Below, piece by piece: positions 16,284 through 25,069 of a stretch of DNA of 64,000 bases. The translations under genes and the position numbers were made by a program. How positions within the stretch are numbered: the first letter of the stretch is position 1; each line of letters starts with the position of its first letter. Source of the stretch: Candidatus Cohnella colombiensis (GTDB taxonomy: Bacteria > Bacillota > Bacilli > Paenibacillales > Paenibacillaceae); assembly GCA_029203125.1 (NCBI GenBank), contig CP119317.1, positions 558,001-622,000 of the forward strand, in the 5' to 3' direction. The notes under the pieces were generated by a model that saw only the letters and a list, made by a program, of their open reading frames with translations, did no database searches and was not told the origin of the DNA.

Positions 16284-16326
16284 CGAAAAAAATTAAACGC
16301 ACCTATTTATGAAGGAGGCTATTTAC

Positions 16327-16611
16327 ATGATTAAACCTTTGGGCGATCGCGTTCTTGTAGAAGCAAGCGCGAAAGAGGAAAAAACCCTTAGTGGCATTGT
16401 ACTTCCAGATACAGCGAAGGAAAAGCCACAAGAAGGTACGATTATTGCAGTGGGTAGTGGCGCGATAAATAAAGACGGCGGTCGGATCGCTCTAGAAGTG
16501 AGCGTTGGCGATCGTGTATTATTTTCTAAATATGCAGGCACGGAAATCAAGTATGAAGGCAAAGAATACTTGATTATGAAGGAAAGCGACATTCACGCAA
16601 TCGTAGGCTAA
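16327..16611 (+). CDS. groES: Co-chaperonin GroES
   Basis: A 94-residue heptamer-forming lid of the GroEL chamber. It begins MIKPLGDRVLVE and carries the mobile loop EEKTLSGIVLPDTAKEKP, followed by GTIIAVGSG, all canonical. An ATG at 16309 is part of the ribosome-binding site AAGGAGG and is not the start; ATG 16327 is correctly spaced. It is cotranscribed with groEL 25 bases downstream from a CIRCE-controlled promoter. Confidence 0.98.
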   Translation: MIKPLGDRVLVEASAKEEKTLSGIVLPDTAKEKPQEGTIIAVGSGAINKDGGRIALEVSVGDRVLFSKYAGTEIKYEGKEYLIMKESDIHAIVG

Positions 16612-16636
16612 GAAAACGAGGAGGGTAATAATAACG

Positions 16637-18265
16637 ATGGCTAAAGAAATTAGATTTAGTGAAGATGCTCGCCGCGCAATGCTTCGTGGTGTTGACGCTC
16701 TGGCGAATGTAGTTAAAGTTACGCTTGGACCTAAAGGTCGCAATGTCGTTCTAGAGAAGAAATTCGGTTCTCCGCTAATCACAAACGATGGTGTAACGAT
16801 TGCTAAGGAAATTGAGCTTGAAGATGCATTCGAAAATATGGGTGCACAGCTTGTTAAAGAAGTTGCTACGAAGACGAACGATATCGCTGGTGATGGTACG
16901 ACTACAGCTACTGTTCTTGCTCAAGCAATGATTCGCGAAGGCTTGAAAAACGTTACTGCTGGTGCGAACCCAATGGTTATCCGTAAAGGGATCGACAAAG
17001 CGGTTAGAGCGGCAGTTGAGCAATTACAAGCCATCTCCAAGCAAGTTGAAGGTAGTAATGATATCGCACAGGTTGCTGCGATTTCCGCTGCTGACGATGA
17101 AGTGGGTCAATTGATCGCAGATGCAATGGAGAAGGTTGGCAAAGACGGCGTAATTACAGTTGAAGAGTCCAAGGGCTTCCAAACTGAGCTTGAAGTCGTT
17201 GAAGGGATGCAATTCGATCGTGGATATATCTCTCCATACATGATCACTGACACAGACAAGATGATTGCAGTATTGGATAACCCATTCATCTTGATTACAG
17301 ATAAGAAAATCACTAACATACAAGAGATCCTTCCTGTTCTTGAGAAGGTTGTACAATCCGGCAAGCAATTACTTATTATCGCAGAAGACGTTGAAGGTGA
17401 AGCACAAGCGACACTGATCGTGAACCGTCTGCGTGGTACATTCACTTGTGTAGCTGTTAAAGCTCCAGGCTTCGGTGATCGTCGTAAAGCGATGCTGCAA
17501 GATATCGCTGCACTTACTGGTGGTCAAGTGATTACAGAAGAGCTTGGTCTTGAGTTGAAATCAACAAGTATCGAGCAACTGGGTACAGCTCGCCAAATTC
17601 GTGTAAGCAAAGAAAATACCATCATCGTTGACGGTGCTGGTGATAAAGCAGATATCGATGCACGTGTAAGCCAGATCAAAGCACAAATCGAAGATACAAC
17701 TTCTGATTTCGACCGTGAAAAGCTGCAAGAGCGTCTTGCTAAGCTTGCTGGCGGAGTAGCAGTTATCAAAGTTGGTGCTGCGACAGAAACAGAATTGAAA
17801 GAGCGCAAGCTTCGTATCGAAGATGCATTGAACGCTACGCGTGCTGCTGTAGAAGAGGGTATCGTATCCGGTGGTGGTACTGCACTCGTTAACGTTTACA
17901 ATGCAGTAGCTGCAGTTAAAGCAGAAGGCGACGAGAAGACGGGTGTGAACATCATTCTACGCGCTCTCGAAGAACCAATCCGTACGATCGCTGCGAATGC
18001 AGGTCAAGAAGGCTCTGTAATCGTAGAACGTCTGAAGAATGAGGCTGTAGGTACAGGTTACAATGCAGCAACTGGCGAGTGGGTTAACATGTTCGAAGCG
18101 GGCATCATCGACCCAGTGAAAGTAACTCGTTCTGCACTACAAAACGCAGCTTCCGTCGCTGCTGTCTTCTTGACAACAGAAGCGGTAATCGCTGAAAAGC
18201 CTGAACCAAACAAACCAGCTATGCCTGACATGGGTGGCATGGGCGGTATGGGCGGCATGATGTAA
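16637..18265 (+). CDS. groEL: Chaperonin GroEL
   Basis: A 542-residue ATP-dependent folding chamber subunit. It shows VTLGPKGRNVVLEK, the ATPase loop AGDGTTTATVLAQ, VEEGIVSGGGTAL in the C-terminal equatorial domain, and the GGM-rich tail MGGMGGMGGMM. Length and motifs are standard. It follows groES with GAGGAGG ahead of the ATG and is followed by a short hairpin. Confidence 0.99.
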   Translation: MAKEIRFSEDARRAMLRGVDALANVVKVTLGPKGRNVVLEKKFGSPLITNDGVTIAKEIELEDAFENMGAQLVKEVATKTNDIAGDGTTTATVLAQAMIREGLKNVTAGANPMVIRKGIDKAVRAAVEQLQAISKQVEGSNDIAQVAAISAADDEVGQLIADAMEKVGKDGVITVEESKGFQTELEVVEGMQFDRGYISPYMITDTDKMIAVLDNPFILITDKKITNIQEILPVLEKVVQSGKQLLIIAEDVEGEAQATLIVNRLRGTFTCVAVKAPGFGDRRKAMLQDIAALTGGQVITEELGLELKSTSIEQLGTARQIRVSKENTIIVDGAGDKADIDARVSQIKAQIEDTTSDFDREKLQERLAKLAGGVAVIKVGAATETELKERKLRIEDALNATRAAVEEGIVSGGGTALVNVYNAVAAVKAEGDEKTGVNIILRALEEPIRTIAANAGQEGSVIVERLKNEAVGTGYNAATGEWVNMFEAGIIDPVKVTRSALQNAASVAAVFLTTEAVIAEKPEPNKPAMPDMGGMGGMGGMM

Positions 18266-18276
18266 TAAGGGCTGAG

Positions 18277-18296
18277 CCCTTGTGTAGCAAGGGTTT
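18277..18296 (+). terminator. groEL terminator (weak)
   Basis: CCCTTG-TGTAG-CAAGGG followed by only three T. This is probably the first of two hairpins ending the operon. Confidence 0.5.
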
Positions 18297-18568
18297 CTCC
18301 TTAGGGTAACAGTGATTGCCCACATTTTGCCCACATTGTGTAAAAAGAAGACACCTTAGAGTGATCAATGAACTGTGACCCGAAAGATGGACACTTAAAA
18401 AAGTGACCCCTTTCGGGTCATTTTGCATTTAGCTCTAATTACATCAGAGTTAACCACCAAATTCCATTGATAGATCGTGACTAGCGCGTATTGGCAGAAG
18501 TTCAGACAAAAGACGCTGTTAAGGTTGGTAGTGTGACAGAAATAGTGCAATTACTCATGAATAAATAA

Positions 18569-18604
18569 CGGCGTAGGGATCACCTCCCTTACGCCGCTAT
18601 TTTT
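18569..18604. terminator. Strong hairpin terminator between convergent units
   Basis: CGGCGTAGGG pairs with CCCTTACGCCG (10-11 bp, one bulge). TATTTTT follows on the plus strand and GTTATTTATT on the minus strand, so it can serve the leftward SLH gene as well. Confidence 0.8.
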
Positions 18605-18699
18605 CTAGTTTAAATCATTTTCTCGCTTGAAAGCAACTACAACTAAAGGTTGAATATGCAAACCCTTTGCAGTTTTACGATTATTGCATTCATTAATCG

Positions 18700-20076
18700 T
18701 TATTGTAGGGCTAAGTAATCTAAGTAAAAGTCAACAACTTCCTGGATTTGTTGTTTAGTTTGCATAGGCACTCCACCATTATTGCTAGGGAAATTAATAT
18801 AGGTCGATTCAAATTCATCTAAGAAATAATCGAATTCATCTTCGTCCAAATCTGTCAATCCGGTTATACCAGCGCGAGCGAATAATGCTTTGTCAGGTTT
18901 ACTAGGTCCAAAACCGAAGAAAGGAGTCAAATATTCATAGATGGACAGTACGGTGAGTTCTTCAATCGTCTCGTCAACGATCTTTTGAATATCAGTAGTT
19001 GATCTTGGATAGGACTTCGAGCTAATTTCCAAATAGTAATTGATGGCGAATAGGTTATCTGATGTAACATACTGAACTCCCGCATCGGCAAAAGTCGTCA
19101 CAGTAACTTGCGTTTCCGTTAAAATCGTCAATATGCCTCTCTCTGATTCATCATTGATTAAATCTAGTGCCGCTTGCTTCGTAATATCGTCAATAACCAC
19201 ATTAACGATGGCTTGAATTTCTGAAACGTTCCTCGGAGAGCTTCCACCAGATTCGAGTGCAACTTTAACAGCTAATACATTGGATGTCGTTACACCAGTA
19301 ATACCTGCATTGACAAAAGTCGTCACATCAACATTAGCCCATGAACCGGAAGCTGATGCAGCATTGATCAAATCTAGTGGGGATAGTGTTGGCGACGAAG
19401 CTAAATACCAATACTGCTCTTCCTGCTTTTTCTCATCTTCAAGCTTCTTCTGCGCTTCTTCATGCTCCTTCTGCGCTTCTTCCTTCTTTTCCATTATCAC
19501 TACATCTGCATGAAAGGCTAAATCCGTAAGTTGCGCACGTGTAGCAGGCTGAGTATAATTCGTTGGAAAATCAACCCCTGAGTTTATTAAAGCTTGAATA
19601 GAACCTGCAGCCCATTTTGCAGCTCCCTCTACTTCCGCATCCTCCACAGGTTCTTCACCAAGTACGCGTGCAGTTGCGACCGCCAGCTCTTGGACACTAA
19701 TATCGCCTTTAGGGTTAAAGGTTCCATCTGGATATCCATCAATAATGCCAGCCTTTTTAGCAGTTGCAATCTCTTCTATATACCATGTTCCCAGTTCCAC
19801 ATCTGAGAAAGGTTTTTCTGTTACAACCGTAGTATCCGTTGCTCCTATACCCTCAAGACCTAGGATTAACGCAGCTACTCTAGCAAATTGTGCACGAGTC
19901 ATATTCTGATCAAGTGCAGCTGCGCCGTTAATTCCGGAAAAAATTCCTTTCGCTGCTAAAGCATCATATTTTTCCTGCGCAGTAAGAGCAGGAGCGTCCG
20001 CGGCATTCCCTACTGTTGGGAAGAGGAAAGTTCCCATCAACAAAACAACTAACATTCGACTTAAATTTTTTTTCAT
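18700..20076 (-). CDS. SLH-domain surface protein with three C-terminal ~75-residue repeats
   Basis: A 458-residue secreted protein. The signal peptide ends near VGNAADA. Three SLH domains follow (about residues 33-80, 88-140 and 150-195; the second shows WYIEEIATAKKAGIIDGYPDG) and should tether it to pyruvylated wall polymer. Residues about 196-222 are a charged coiled coil (EEAQKEHEEAQKKLEDEKK). The rest consists of three related repeats with the pattern LI-x-F-x-(A)GI/V-x-x-VT-x-x-NL-A-x-YLE-x-R-x-x-IQ-x-IVD, which I do not recognise as a named domain. GGAGG is about 13 bases from the ATG, a long spacing. It shares an upstream element with two other SLH genes. Confidence 0.82.
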   Translation of the reverse strand: MKKNLSRMLVVLLMGTFLFPTVGNAADAPALTAQEKYDALAAKGIFSGINGAAALDQNMTRAQFARVAALILGLEGIGATDTTVVTEKPFSDVELGTWYIEEIATAKKAGIIDGYPDGTFNPKGDISVQELAVATARVLGEEPVEDAEVEGAAKWAAGSIQALINSGVDFPTNYTQPATRAQLTDLAFHADVVIMEKKEEAQKEHEEAQKKLEDEKKQEEQYWYLASSPTLSPLDLINAASASGSWANVDVTTFVNAGITGVTTSNVLAVKVALESGGSSPRNVSEIQAIVNVVIDDITKQAALDLINDESERGILTILTETQVTVTTFADAGVQYVTSDNLFAINYYLEISSKSYPRSTTDIQKIVDETIEELTVLSIYEYLTPFFGFGPSKPDKALFARAGITGLTDLDEDEFDYFLDEFESTYINFPSNNGGVPMQTKQQIQEVVDFYLDYLALQ

Positions 20077-20448
20077 CTTAGATTGTTAACCTCCATTCAT
20101 AGACTGACTCCAGCGTTATTTCTCATATGCCAATAGTAGTTGTCACCACACATCCTCTCTTGTAGTTTTGAGTCATCGACAATTAGTAACATCAATTCGC
20201 CATAAATGATAGCGATTTACTTCCTTGTATAATATCATGGTAGATTAACCCATTAATGAAATGTAAAGAAAACTTTAAGTTCGCGCTCGAGATAAAGCAT
20301 GCCAAAAAAACAGATCCCGCATTCGAAACATATACCTGAATAATTCCATTGGGCCGTAAATAATTATGTTGAAGTAACTCGCAGTGGTAAAAAGCTAAAA
20401 TTGAATATATCATAATTGATATGAAGTCATAGGGAGGGCCAATCAATT
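20077..20448. other. Divergent intergenic region between the SLH gene and the LuxR-type regulator
   Basis: It contains the conserved SLH upstream element in leftward orientation (20228-20287), about 150 bases from the SLH start, and to its right an AT-rich area that must hold the promoter of the rightward leader peptide and regulator. TGTTGAAGTA occurs twice (about 20368 and 20450). Confidence 0.5.
20228..20287 (-). promoter_or_regulatory. Conserved SLH upstream element, copy 1
   Basis: On the minus strand it reads GCGAACTTAAAGTTTTCTTT then ACATTTCATTAATGGGTTAA and TCTACCATGATATTAT. It matches copies at 26375-26437 and 29639-29697 and points toward the 458-residue SLH protein. The spacing TTCATT-N17-TGATAT is compatible with a promoter. 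Confidence 0.75.
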
Positions 20449-20499
20449 ATGTTGAAGTATGTGAGCGCAAGTCATTTTCGTGTGAGTATAAATCTATGA
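20449..20499 (+). CDS. 16-residue leader peptide coupled to the LuxR-type regulator
   Basis: ATG at 20449 has a strong Shine-Dalgarno (AGGGAGG, 20430-20437) and opens a frame of 16 codons, MLKYVSASHFRVSINL. Its TGA stop (20497-20499) overlaps the ATG of the regulator (20496) as ATGA. The regulator itself has no recognisable ribosome-binding site, so ribosomes finishing this peptide probably re-start on it. The peptide may be regulatory or only a coupling device. No family is recognised. Confidence 0.6.
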   Translation: MLKYVSASHFRVSINL

Positions 20500-23246
20500 A
20501 TATGCCAATTTTATCTACTAAACTGTATATCCCACTGTTACGTACGAGAGTTGTCCAAAGGCCACGCCTGATCGAGCGGTTGAACGAGGGATTGGATCGC
20601 AAGCTGACTCTCATCTCTGCCTCCGCCGGCTTTGGCAAGACTACCCTAGTCAGCGAATGGGTCACCGGTTGCGATCGACCTGTCGCATGGCTGTCACTAG
20701 ATGAAGGGGATGACGACTTTACACGTTTCCTGACTCACCTTGTAGCTGCACTTCAGACGATTGTGGAGAATATTGGAGGAGGCGTGGTTAGCGAGCTCAA
20801 ATCCGCACAGCCACCGCCAACCGAATCGATTCTAACGATCCTGCTCAATGAAATATCAGCCCTCCCGTACAAATTCGTCCTCGTCCTTGACGACTACCAT
20901 GTTATTGATGCGAAGGAGATCGACGATGCTCTCGGCTTCCTCCTCGAGCATCTCCCGCCACAGGTGCACTTAGTCATCGCTACTCGTGAAAATCCGCAGT
21001 TTCCCTTGGGCCGATTACGTGCTCGCGGCCTCTTAACCGAGCTGCGTGCCACCGACCTTCGCTTTACTCCTGAAGAAGCGGCGATGTTCTTTAATCAAGT
21101 GATGGGCCTGAATCTTACGGCTGAAGATATAACTTTGCTGGAAGCCCGCACCGAAGGCTGGATTGCGGGACTTCAGCTGGCAGCGCTCTCTATGCAGGGG
21201 CGTGAGGACATTCAGGCTTTTGTTCCGGCGTTCGCCGGAGACAATCGATACATTGTGGATTATCTGGTCGAAGAGGTCCTGCAGAGTCAGCCCGATCATG
21301 TTCGGAGCTTTTTACTTCAGACCTCTATTCTCGACCGGTTGCATGGATCTCTGTGCGATGCAGTCACCGGACAGCAAGATGGAAACGCGCGGCTTCAGTC
21401 CCTGGAGCGAGGCAATTTCTTTGTCGTTCCACTGGATGACAAGCGTCAATGGTATCGCTATCATCACCTCTTTGCTGAAGTTCTCTCTGTACATTTGAGG
21501 GAAGATCAGCCCGATCAGGTAGCTGAACTACACCGTCGTGCGAGCATGTGGTACGAGCAATATGGATCGATGGCCGATGCGATACGCCATGCACTGGCCG
21601 CCAAGGATTACGCGCGAGTTGCAGATTTGGTCGAGCTGGCATGGCTCCCCATGAGCAGAAGTAGACAAGAAACAGCGGTACTGGGCTGGCTCAAGGCGAT
21701 CCCCGATGAAATTGTCCGCTACCGGCCTGTACTTTGTGTTGAATATGCCTGGGCTTCACTTGCTTGCAACGAGTTAGATGCGGCTATGGACCGACTGCTA
21801 GACGCCGAACGGTGGCTTGAGATGATGGTACATCAGCATGACCTACCGGAAGGTGCATTGGATAAGATGATCGTCGTAGACGAAATGGCATTCCGCCGTC
21901 TTCCGGGATTGATCGCCGTGTATCGATCTGGGCATGCCCAGGTGCAGGGTAATGTTCCAGCTGCTATGAAATACGCCCAGCAGGTGCTTGACCTAGTACC
22001 AGAGGACGACCATCTCCCGCGCGGAGCGGCAACTGCGCTACTGGGACTCGCATCCTGGACGAGCGGGGATCTTGAGACAGCGCACCGGATGTTTAGCGAT
22101 GGTTTGGCGAGTGTGCAGCAGTCGGGAAACATCACTGATACAATCGGAGGTGCAGTCGCACTAGCTACTATAAGGATTGCGCAAGGTCGACTTCGTCAGG
22201 CGATGCATACCTATGAGCAAGGATTGAAGCTTGCGACGGAGCATGGTGAACCTAAACTGCGTGGAACGGCAGATATGTATGTGGGAATGAGTGAGCTCTG
22301 TCGCGAGCATAACGATTTGCATTTAGCTACTCAGCACCTGCTCAGAAGCAAGGAACTGGGGGAGCACACCGAGTTACCGCAAAACCCCTCTCGCTGGCAC
22401 GTTACAATGGCTAGGATACTGGAGGCCCAAGGTGACCTAGAAGGTGCGCTGGACCTTCTCTATGAGGCAGAGGGCCTGTTTGTGAGTGATTTTTTCCCTA
22501 ATGTGCGTCCTATAGCTGCTGTGAAAACGCGAATATGGGTTGCACAGGGCAGGTTGTTTGAAGCCTTTGACTGGATAAAGGGAGAAGGGCTTTCCGCCCA
22601 GGACGACCTGAGCTACTTGCGAGAATTTGAGCACATTACCCTGGCTAGGGTGTTGACAGCCCAATATAAGAGTGATCGCGCGGAACGCTCTATACTTGAA
22701 GCAATGGAGCTTCTAGAGCGACTACTTCAATCGGCAGAAGAAGGCAAGAGGACAGGAAGCGTGATCGAAATCCTAATCGTGCAAGCACTTGCTCACCAGC
22801 TGAAGGGAAACATCCCTGCTGCGCTGGTGCCATTGGAACGCGCGTTGATTCTAGCTGAGCCGGAGGGCTATGTCCGTATCTTTGTCGACGAAGGCAAATC
22901 CATGATGGTCCTGCTGGAAGCGGCCTTGAAACAGGGTATAGCCTCGAATTATGTCTATTACCTCCTGACAGCCTTTGGCAAGGCAGAGGACATAAAGCCA
23001 GCCAAACAGGTTGTGAACGAGCCTCTGAACAAAACACAGAGTGAAGCACAAAGCGAACCTCTGAGCGAACGCGAGCGTGACGTGCTACGGTTGCTCAGAA
23101 CTGAATTGAACGGACCGGATATTGCCCGCGAGCTCATGGTTTCTCTTAACACACTGCGAACCCATACCAAGAATATTTATGACAAGCTTAGAGTAAATAA
23201 CCGTCGGGCAGCGGTCCGTCGCTCTGAGGAACTCGATATGTTCTAG
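20496..23246 (+). CDS. MalT-like LuxR family ATP-dependent transcription regulator
   Basis: A 916-residue STAND-type regulator. The N-terminal NTPase shows the Walker A SASAGFGKTTLV (about residues 38-50) and the Walker B FVLVLDDYHVID (about 125-136), followed by the winged-helix segment typical of MalT. Residues about 340-830 are helical TPR-like repeats that usually bind the inducer. The C-terminal LuxR helix-turn-helix is SERERDVLRLLRTELNGPDI to NNRRAAVRRSEEL. It should activate transcription when bound to ATP and ligand. Translation seems coupled to a 16-residue leader. A palindrome cluster and an operon on the same strand follow, which are likely targets. Base composition looks more GC-rich than that of its neighbours. 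Confidence 0.9.
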   Translation: MNMPILSTKLYIPLLRTRVVQRPRLIERLNEGLDRKLTLISASAGFGKTTLVSEWVTGCDRPVAWLSLDEGDDDFTRFLTHLVAALQTIVENIGGGVVSELKSAQPPPTESILTILLNEISALPYKFVLVLDDYHVIDAKEIDDALGFLLEHLPPQVHLVIATRENPQFPLGRLRARGLLTELRATDLRFTPEEAAMFFNQVMGLNLTAEDITLLEARTEGWIAGLQLAALSMQGREDIQAFVPAFAGDNRYIVDYLVEEVLQSQPDHVRSFLLQTSILDRLHGSLCDAVTGQQDGNARLQSLERGNFFVVPLDDKRQWYRYHHLFAEVLSVHLREDQPDQVAELHRRASMWYEQYGSMADAIRHALAAKDYARVADLVELAWLPMSRSRQETAVLGWLKAIPDEIVRYRPVLCVEYAWASLACNELDAAMDRLLDAERWLEMMVHQHDLPEGALDKMIVVDEMAFRRLPGLIAVYRSGHAQVQGNVPAAMKYAQQVLDLVPEDDHLPRGAATALLGLASWTSGDLETAHRMFSDGLASVQQSGNITDTIGGAVALATIRIAQGRLRQAMHTYEQGLKLATEHGEPKLRGTADMYVGMSELCREHNDLHLATQHLLRSKELGEHTELPQNPSRWHVTMARILEAQGDLEGALDLLYEAEGLFVSDFFPNVRPIAAVKTRIWVAQGRLFEAFDWIKGEGLSAQDDLSYLREFEHITLARVLTAQYKSDRAERSILEAMELLERLLQSAEEGKRTGSVIEILIVQALAHQLKGNIPAALVPLERALILAEPEGYVRIFVDEGKSMMVLLEAALKQGIASNYVYYLLTAFGKAEDIKPAKQVVNEPLNKTQSEAQSEPLSERERDVLRLLRTELNGPDIARELMVSLNTLRTHTKNIYDKLRVNNRRAAVRRSEELDMF

Positions 23247-23265
23247 TTAGCCTCCCATAACACCA

Positions 23266-23297
23266 GCCTTGGCACATGTGCCAGGGTTTTTTTGTCA
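23266..23297 (+). terminator. Terminator of the LuxR-type regulator gene
   Basis: CCTTGGCAC-AT-GTGCCAGGG followed by seven T. Confidence 0.88.
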
Positions 23298-23321
23298 CTC
23301 CCGCACACTCATCCAATAAAA

Positions 23322-23366
23322 ATCACCACATTAATCACCACATGTGGTGATGCCGTCTCACCACAG
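23322..23366 (+). promoter_or_regulatory. Operator cluster built on ATCACCACA
   Basis: ATCACCACA at 23322-23330, then the perfect 18-bp palindrome ATCACCACATGTGGTGAT at 23334-23351, then CTCACCACAG at 23357-23366. That makes four half-sites in 45 bp, between the regulator and the operon starting at 23452. It is the obvious binding-site candidate for the MalT-like protein. Confidence 0.6.
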
Positions 23367-23451
23367 GAGCATGTATCTTCGTTATAGAAAGAAAAACACT
23401 TAACTTGCGTGGAGATGAATCCTCAGGAGGAATATGAAGGAGGCACAAATT

Positions 23452-23694
23452 ATGAGTGAAACATACGGATCACCAAATGACCATCAAGAGCATTGCCTGT
23501 ACGAAATTCGCATTAAGGGACACCTTGATGCTCGGTGGGCAGAGCGGTTTGAGAGCATGAGCTTCACCCACGAAAGCGACGGAACAACCATTCTCTATGG
23601 CCCAGTGGTCGATCAGGCCGAATTACATGGTTTGTTGAGGAAGGTGCGGGATCTCGGCCTGCCTTTGGTTTCGGTCATACAGGTTGATCTTTGA
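23452..23694 (+). CDS. Small conserved protein of unknown function
   Basis: An 80-residue protein. Visible features are a short two-strand core (YEIRIKGHLDARWAERFE), a glycine turn and a C-terminal helix VVDQAELHGLLRKVRDLGLP. Proteins like this are often found beside MalT-like regulators in Firmicutes and Chloroflexi, but no function is known to me. GGAGG lies ahead of ATG 23452; an ATG at 23434 in the same frame overlaps the Shine-Dalgarno and is less likely. It is the first gene of the unit controlled by the CACCACA cluster. Confidence 0.7.
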   Translation: MSETYGSPNDHQEHCLYEIRIKGHLDARWAERFESMSFTHESDGTTILYGPVVDQAELHGLLRKVRDLGLPLVSVIQVDL

Positions 23695-23729
23695 CAAATC
23701 ACACCCACTCGAAAAAAGGAGAGAAACAA

Positions 23730-24377
23730 ATGAATTTATACCGTAAGAAGATAACAACCTCGAGCCTCATCCGTTGGGCAGGTTTACCCGCTATGGTGGC
23801 AGGGATATTATACGTAGTTGTCGGGATGTTCCATCAACCTAACATTGTTTCATCAGTCACCACCACCCAATGGGCAATCGTCCACGCCATTGCTACCGCC
23901 ATGTGCTTCTTCTTCCTGCTGGGCATTACGGGAATTTACGCAAGGCAAGCGGAAAACGCTGGATGGCTTGGTCTGGCAGGCTTTCTCCTGCTTAGCCTAT
24001 GGGCAGTGATCACAGTTACCTTTACCTTAGTCGAAGTCACTATCTTACCCTTGCTTGCGACAGAGGCACCGACGCTTGCAGAGGGCTTCTTAGGGATCTT
24101 CAACAGCTCCGCCGACAAGACGGACTTCAGAGTCCTCGCAAATCTATGGACGCTAACAGGACCCCTGTATATTCTCGGAGGACTGCTGTTAGGCATCGCG
24201 ACATTCCGTGCCGGAATCCTGCCGCGCTGGGCGGCCGTTCTGCTTGCCATCGGGACCGTCTTGGCTCCCATAGCTGCGTTGCTTCCGCCCGAGCACGAGC
24301 CGAAAGTTGCTGTGCCGGTGGGAGTAGCTTTGGCTTGGCTTGGCTATGCGCTCTGGTCTGAACGGAAACGGAGCTGA
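23730..24377 (+). CDS. Multi-pass membrane protein of unknown function
   Basis: A 215-residue integral membrane protein with about six hydrophobic helices. The N-terminus is positively charged (MNLYRKK), and the last helix is followed by SERKRS, consistent with cytoplasmic ends. It resembles DUF4386-type proteins in size and helix spacing, but I see no decisive motif. AAAGGAGAG precedes ATG 23730; an upstream TTG start at 23691 would overlap the previous stop. It is followed after three bases by the DUF2306 gene. Confidence 0.65.
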   Translation: MNLYRKKITTSSLIRWAGLPAMVAGILYVVVGMFHQPNIVSSVTTTQWAIVHAIATAMCFFFLLGITGIYARQAENAGWLGLAGFLLLSLWAVITVTFTLVEVTILPLLATEAPTLAEGFLGIFNSSADKTDFRVLANLWTLTGPLYILGGLLLGIATFRAGILPRWAAVLLAIGTVLAPIAALLPPEHEPKVAVPVGVALAWLGYALWSERKRS

Positions 24378-24380
24378 AAT

Positions 24381-25052
24381 ATGAGAACGAAACTGTACGA
24401 TAAAGAGAAACATCAGATCATTATGACACCAGCAAAAAAAGGTTCGGCAAAGTGGCTCATTGCCGGACTGCTCTTTCTGAGCGTCCTTCCACTCGTATTT
24501 GGTGCCTTCCGTGTAACGGAGTTGGCAGGCGGAGCAGAAATCATGCCGGCAGACGCTCGGTTCTCTGCATCTCCACTGCCGGTGGTGCTGCATATCGTAA
24601 GTGCCAGCATGTATACCCTCTTGGGTGCGTTTCAGTTCTCAAGCAGCTTCCGGCGTCGCAGGCCGGGCTGGCACCGCATGTCTGGGCGGTTCTTGGTTCT
24701 ATGCGGTCTGCTTGTGGGGCTATCAGCGCTGTGGATGACTCTATTCTATCCCCTCAAGGCTGGAACCGGCGAGCTCCTTTACGTATTTCGGCTCCTGTTT
24801 GGATCAGTCATGGTTTTGTCCATGGTCCGCGGCTATACCACAATCCGTAGAGGAGAAGTGATCCGACACCGCGCATGGATGACTCGTGGCTATGCGATCG
24901 GACTTGGCGTGGGTACACAAATGCTGCTCCTGATGGTTTGGGAAATGATCATCGGCCAGCCGAGTGAGCTCAGCCATGATCTGCTTATGGGCGCCGCCTG
25001 GGTAATCAATCTTGTAGTGGCCGAATGGGCTGTCCGCAGAGCAGCACATTAA
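24381..25052 (+). CDS. DUF2306 family membrane protein
   Basis: A 223-residue protein with about six transmembrane helices. Conserved histidines occur in HIVSAS, PGWHRMSGR and RHRAWMTRGYA, the pattern of DUF2306 proteins, which is compatible with haem or metal binding in the membrane. The function is not established. It is sandwiched between another membrane protein and an NAD(P)-dependent oxidoreductase, so a membrane redox role is plausible but is only an inference. Confidence 0.75.
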   Translation: MRTKLYDKEKHQIIMTPAKKGSAKWLIAGLLFLSVLPLVFGAFRVTELAGGAEIMPADARFSASPLPVVLHIVSASMYTLLGAFQFSSSFRRRRPGWHRMSGRFLVLCGLLVGLSALWMTLFYPLKAGTGELLYVFRLLFGSVMVLSMVRGYTTIRRGEVIRHRAWMTRGYAIGLGVGTQMLLLMVWEMIIGQPSELSHDLLMGAAWVINLVVAEWAVRRAAH

Positions 25053-25069
25053 GTTAAGGAGGAATAGGT

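Larger units (their letters stand above)
18266..18699. other. Intergenic region after groEL
   Basis: No gene is seen. It holds the short groEL hairpin, a repeated TGCCCACATT (about 18318-18340), a nested palindrome at 18376-18420 (outer arms TGACCCGAAAG/CTTTCGGGTCA, inner CACTT/AAGTG) followed by TTTTGCATTT, and a terminator at 18569-18604. The nested palindrome could be a second terminator or a small mobile-element remnant. Confidence 0.5.

Noticed and set aside
18376..18420. Terminal inverted repeats of a small insertion element
   Set aside because: The nested palindrome could equally be a terminator hairpin; no transposase remnant or target duplication was found.
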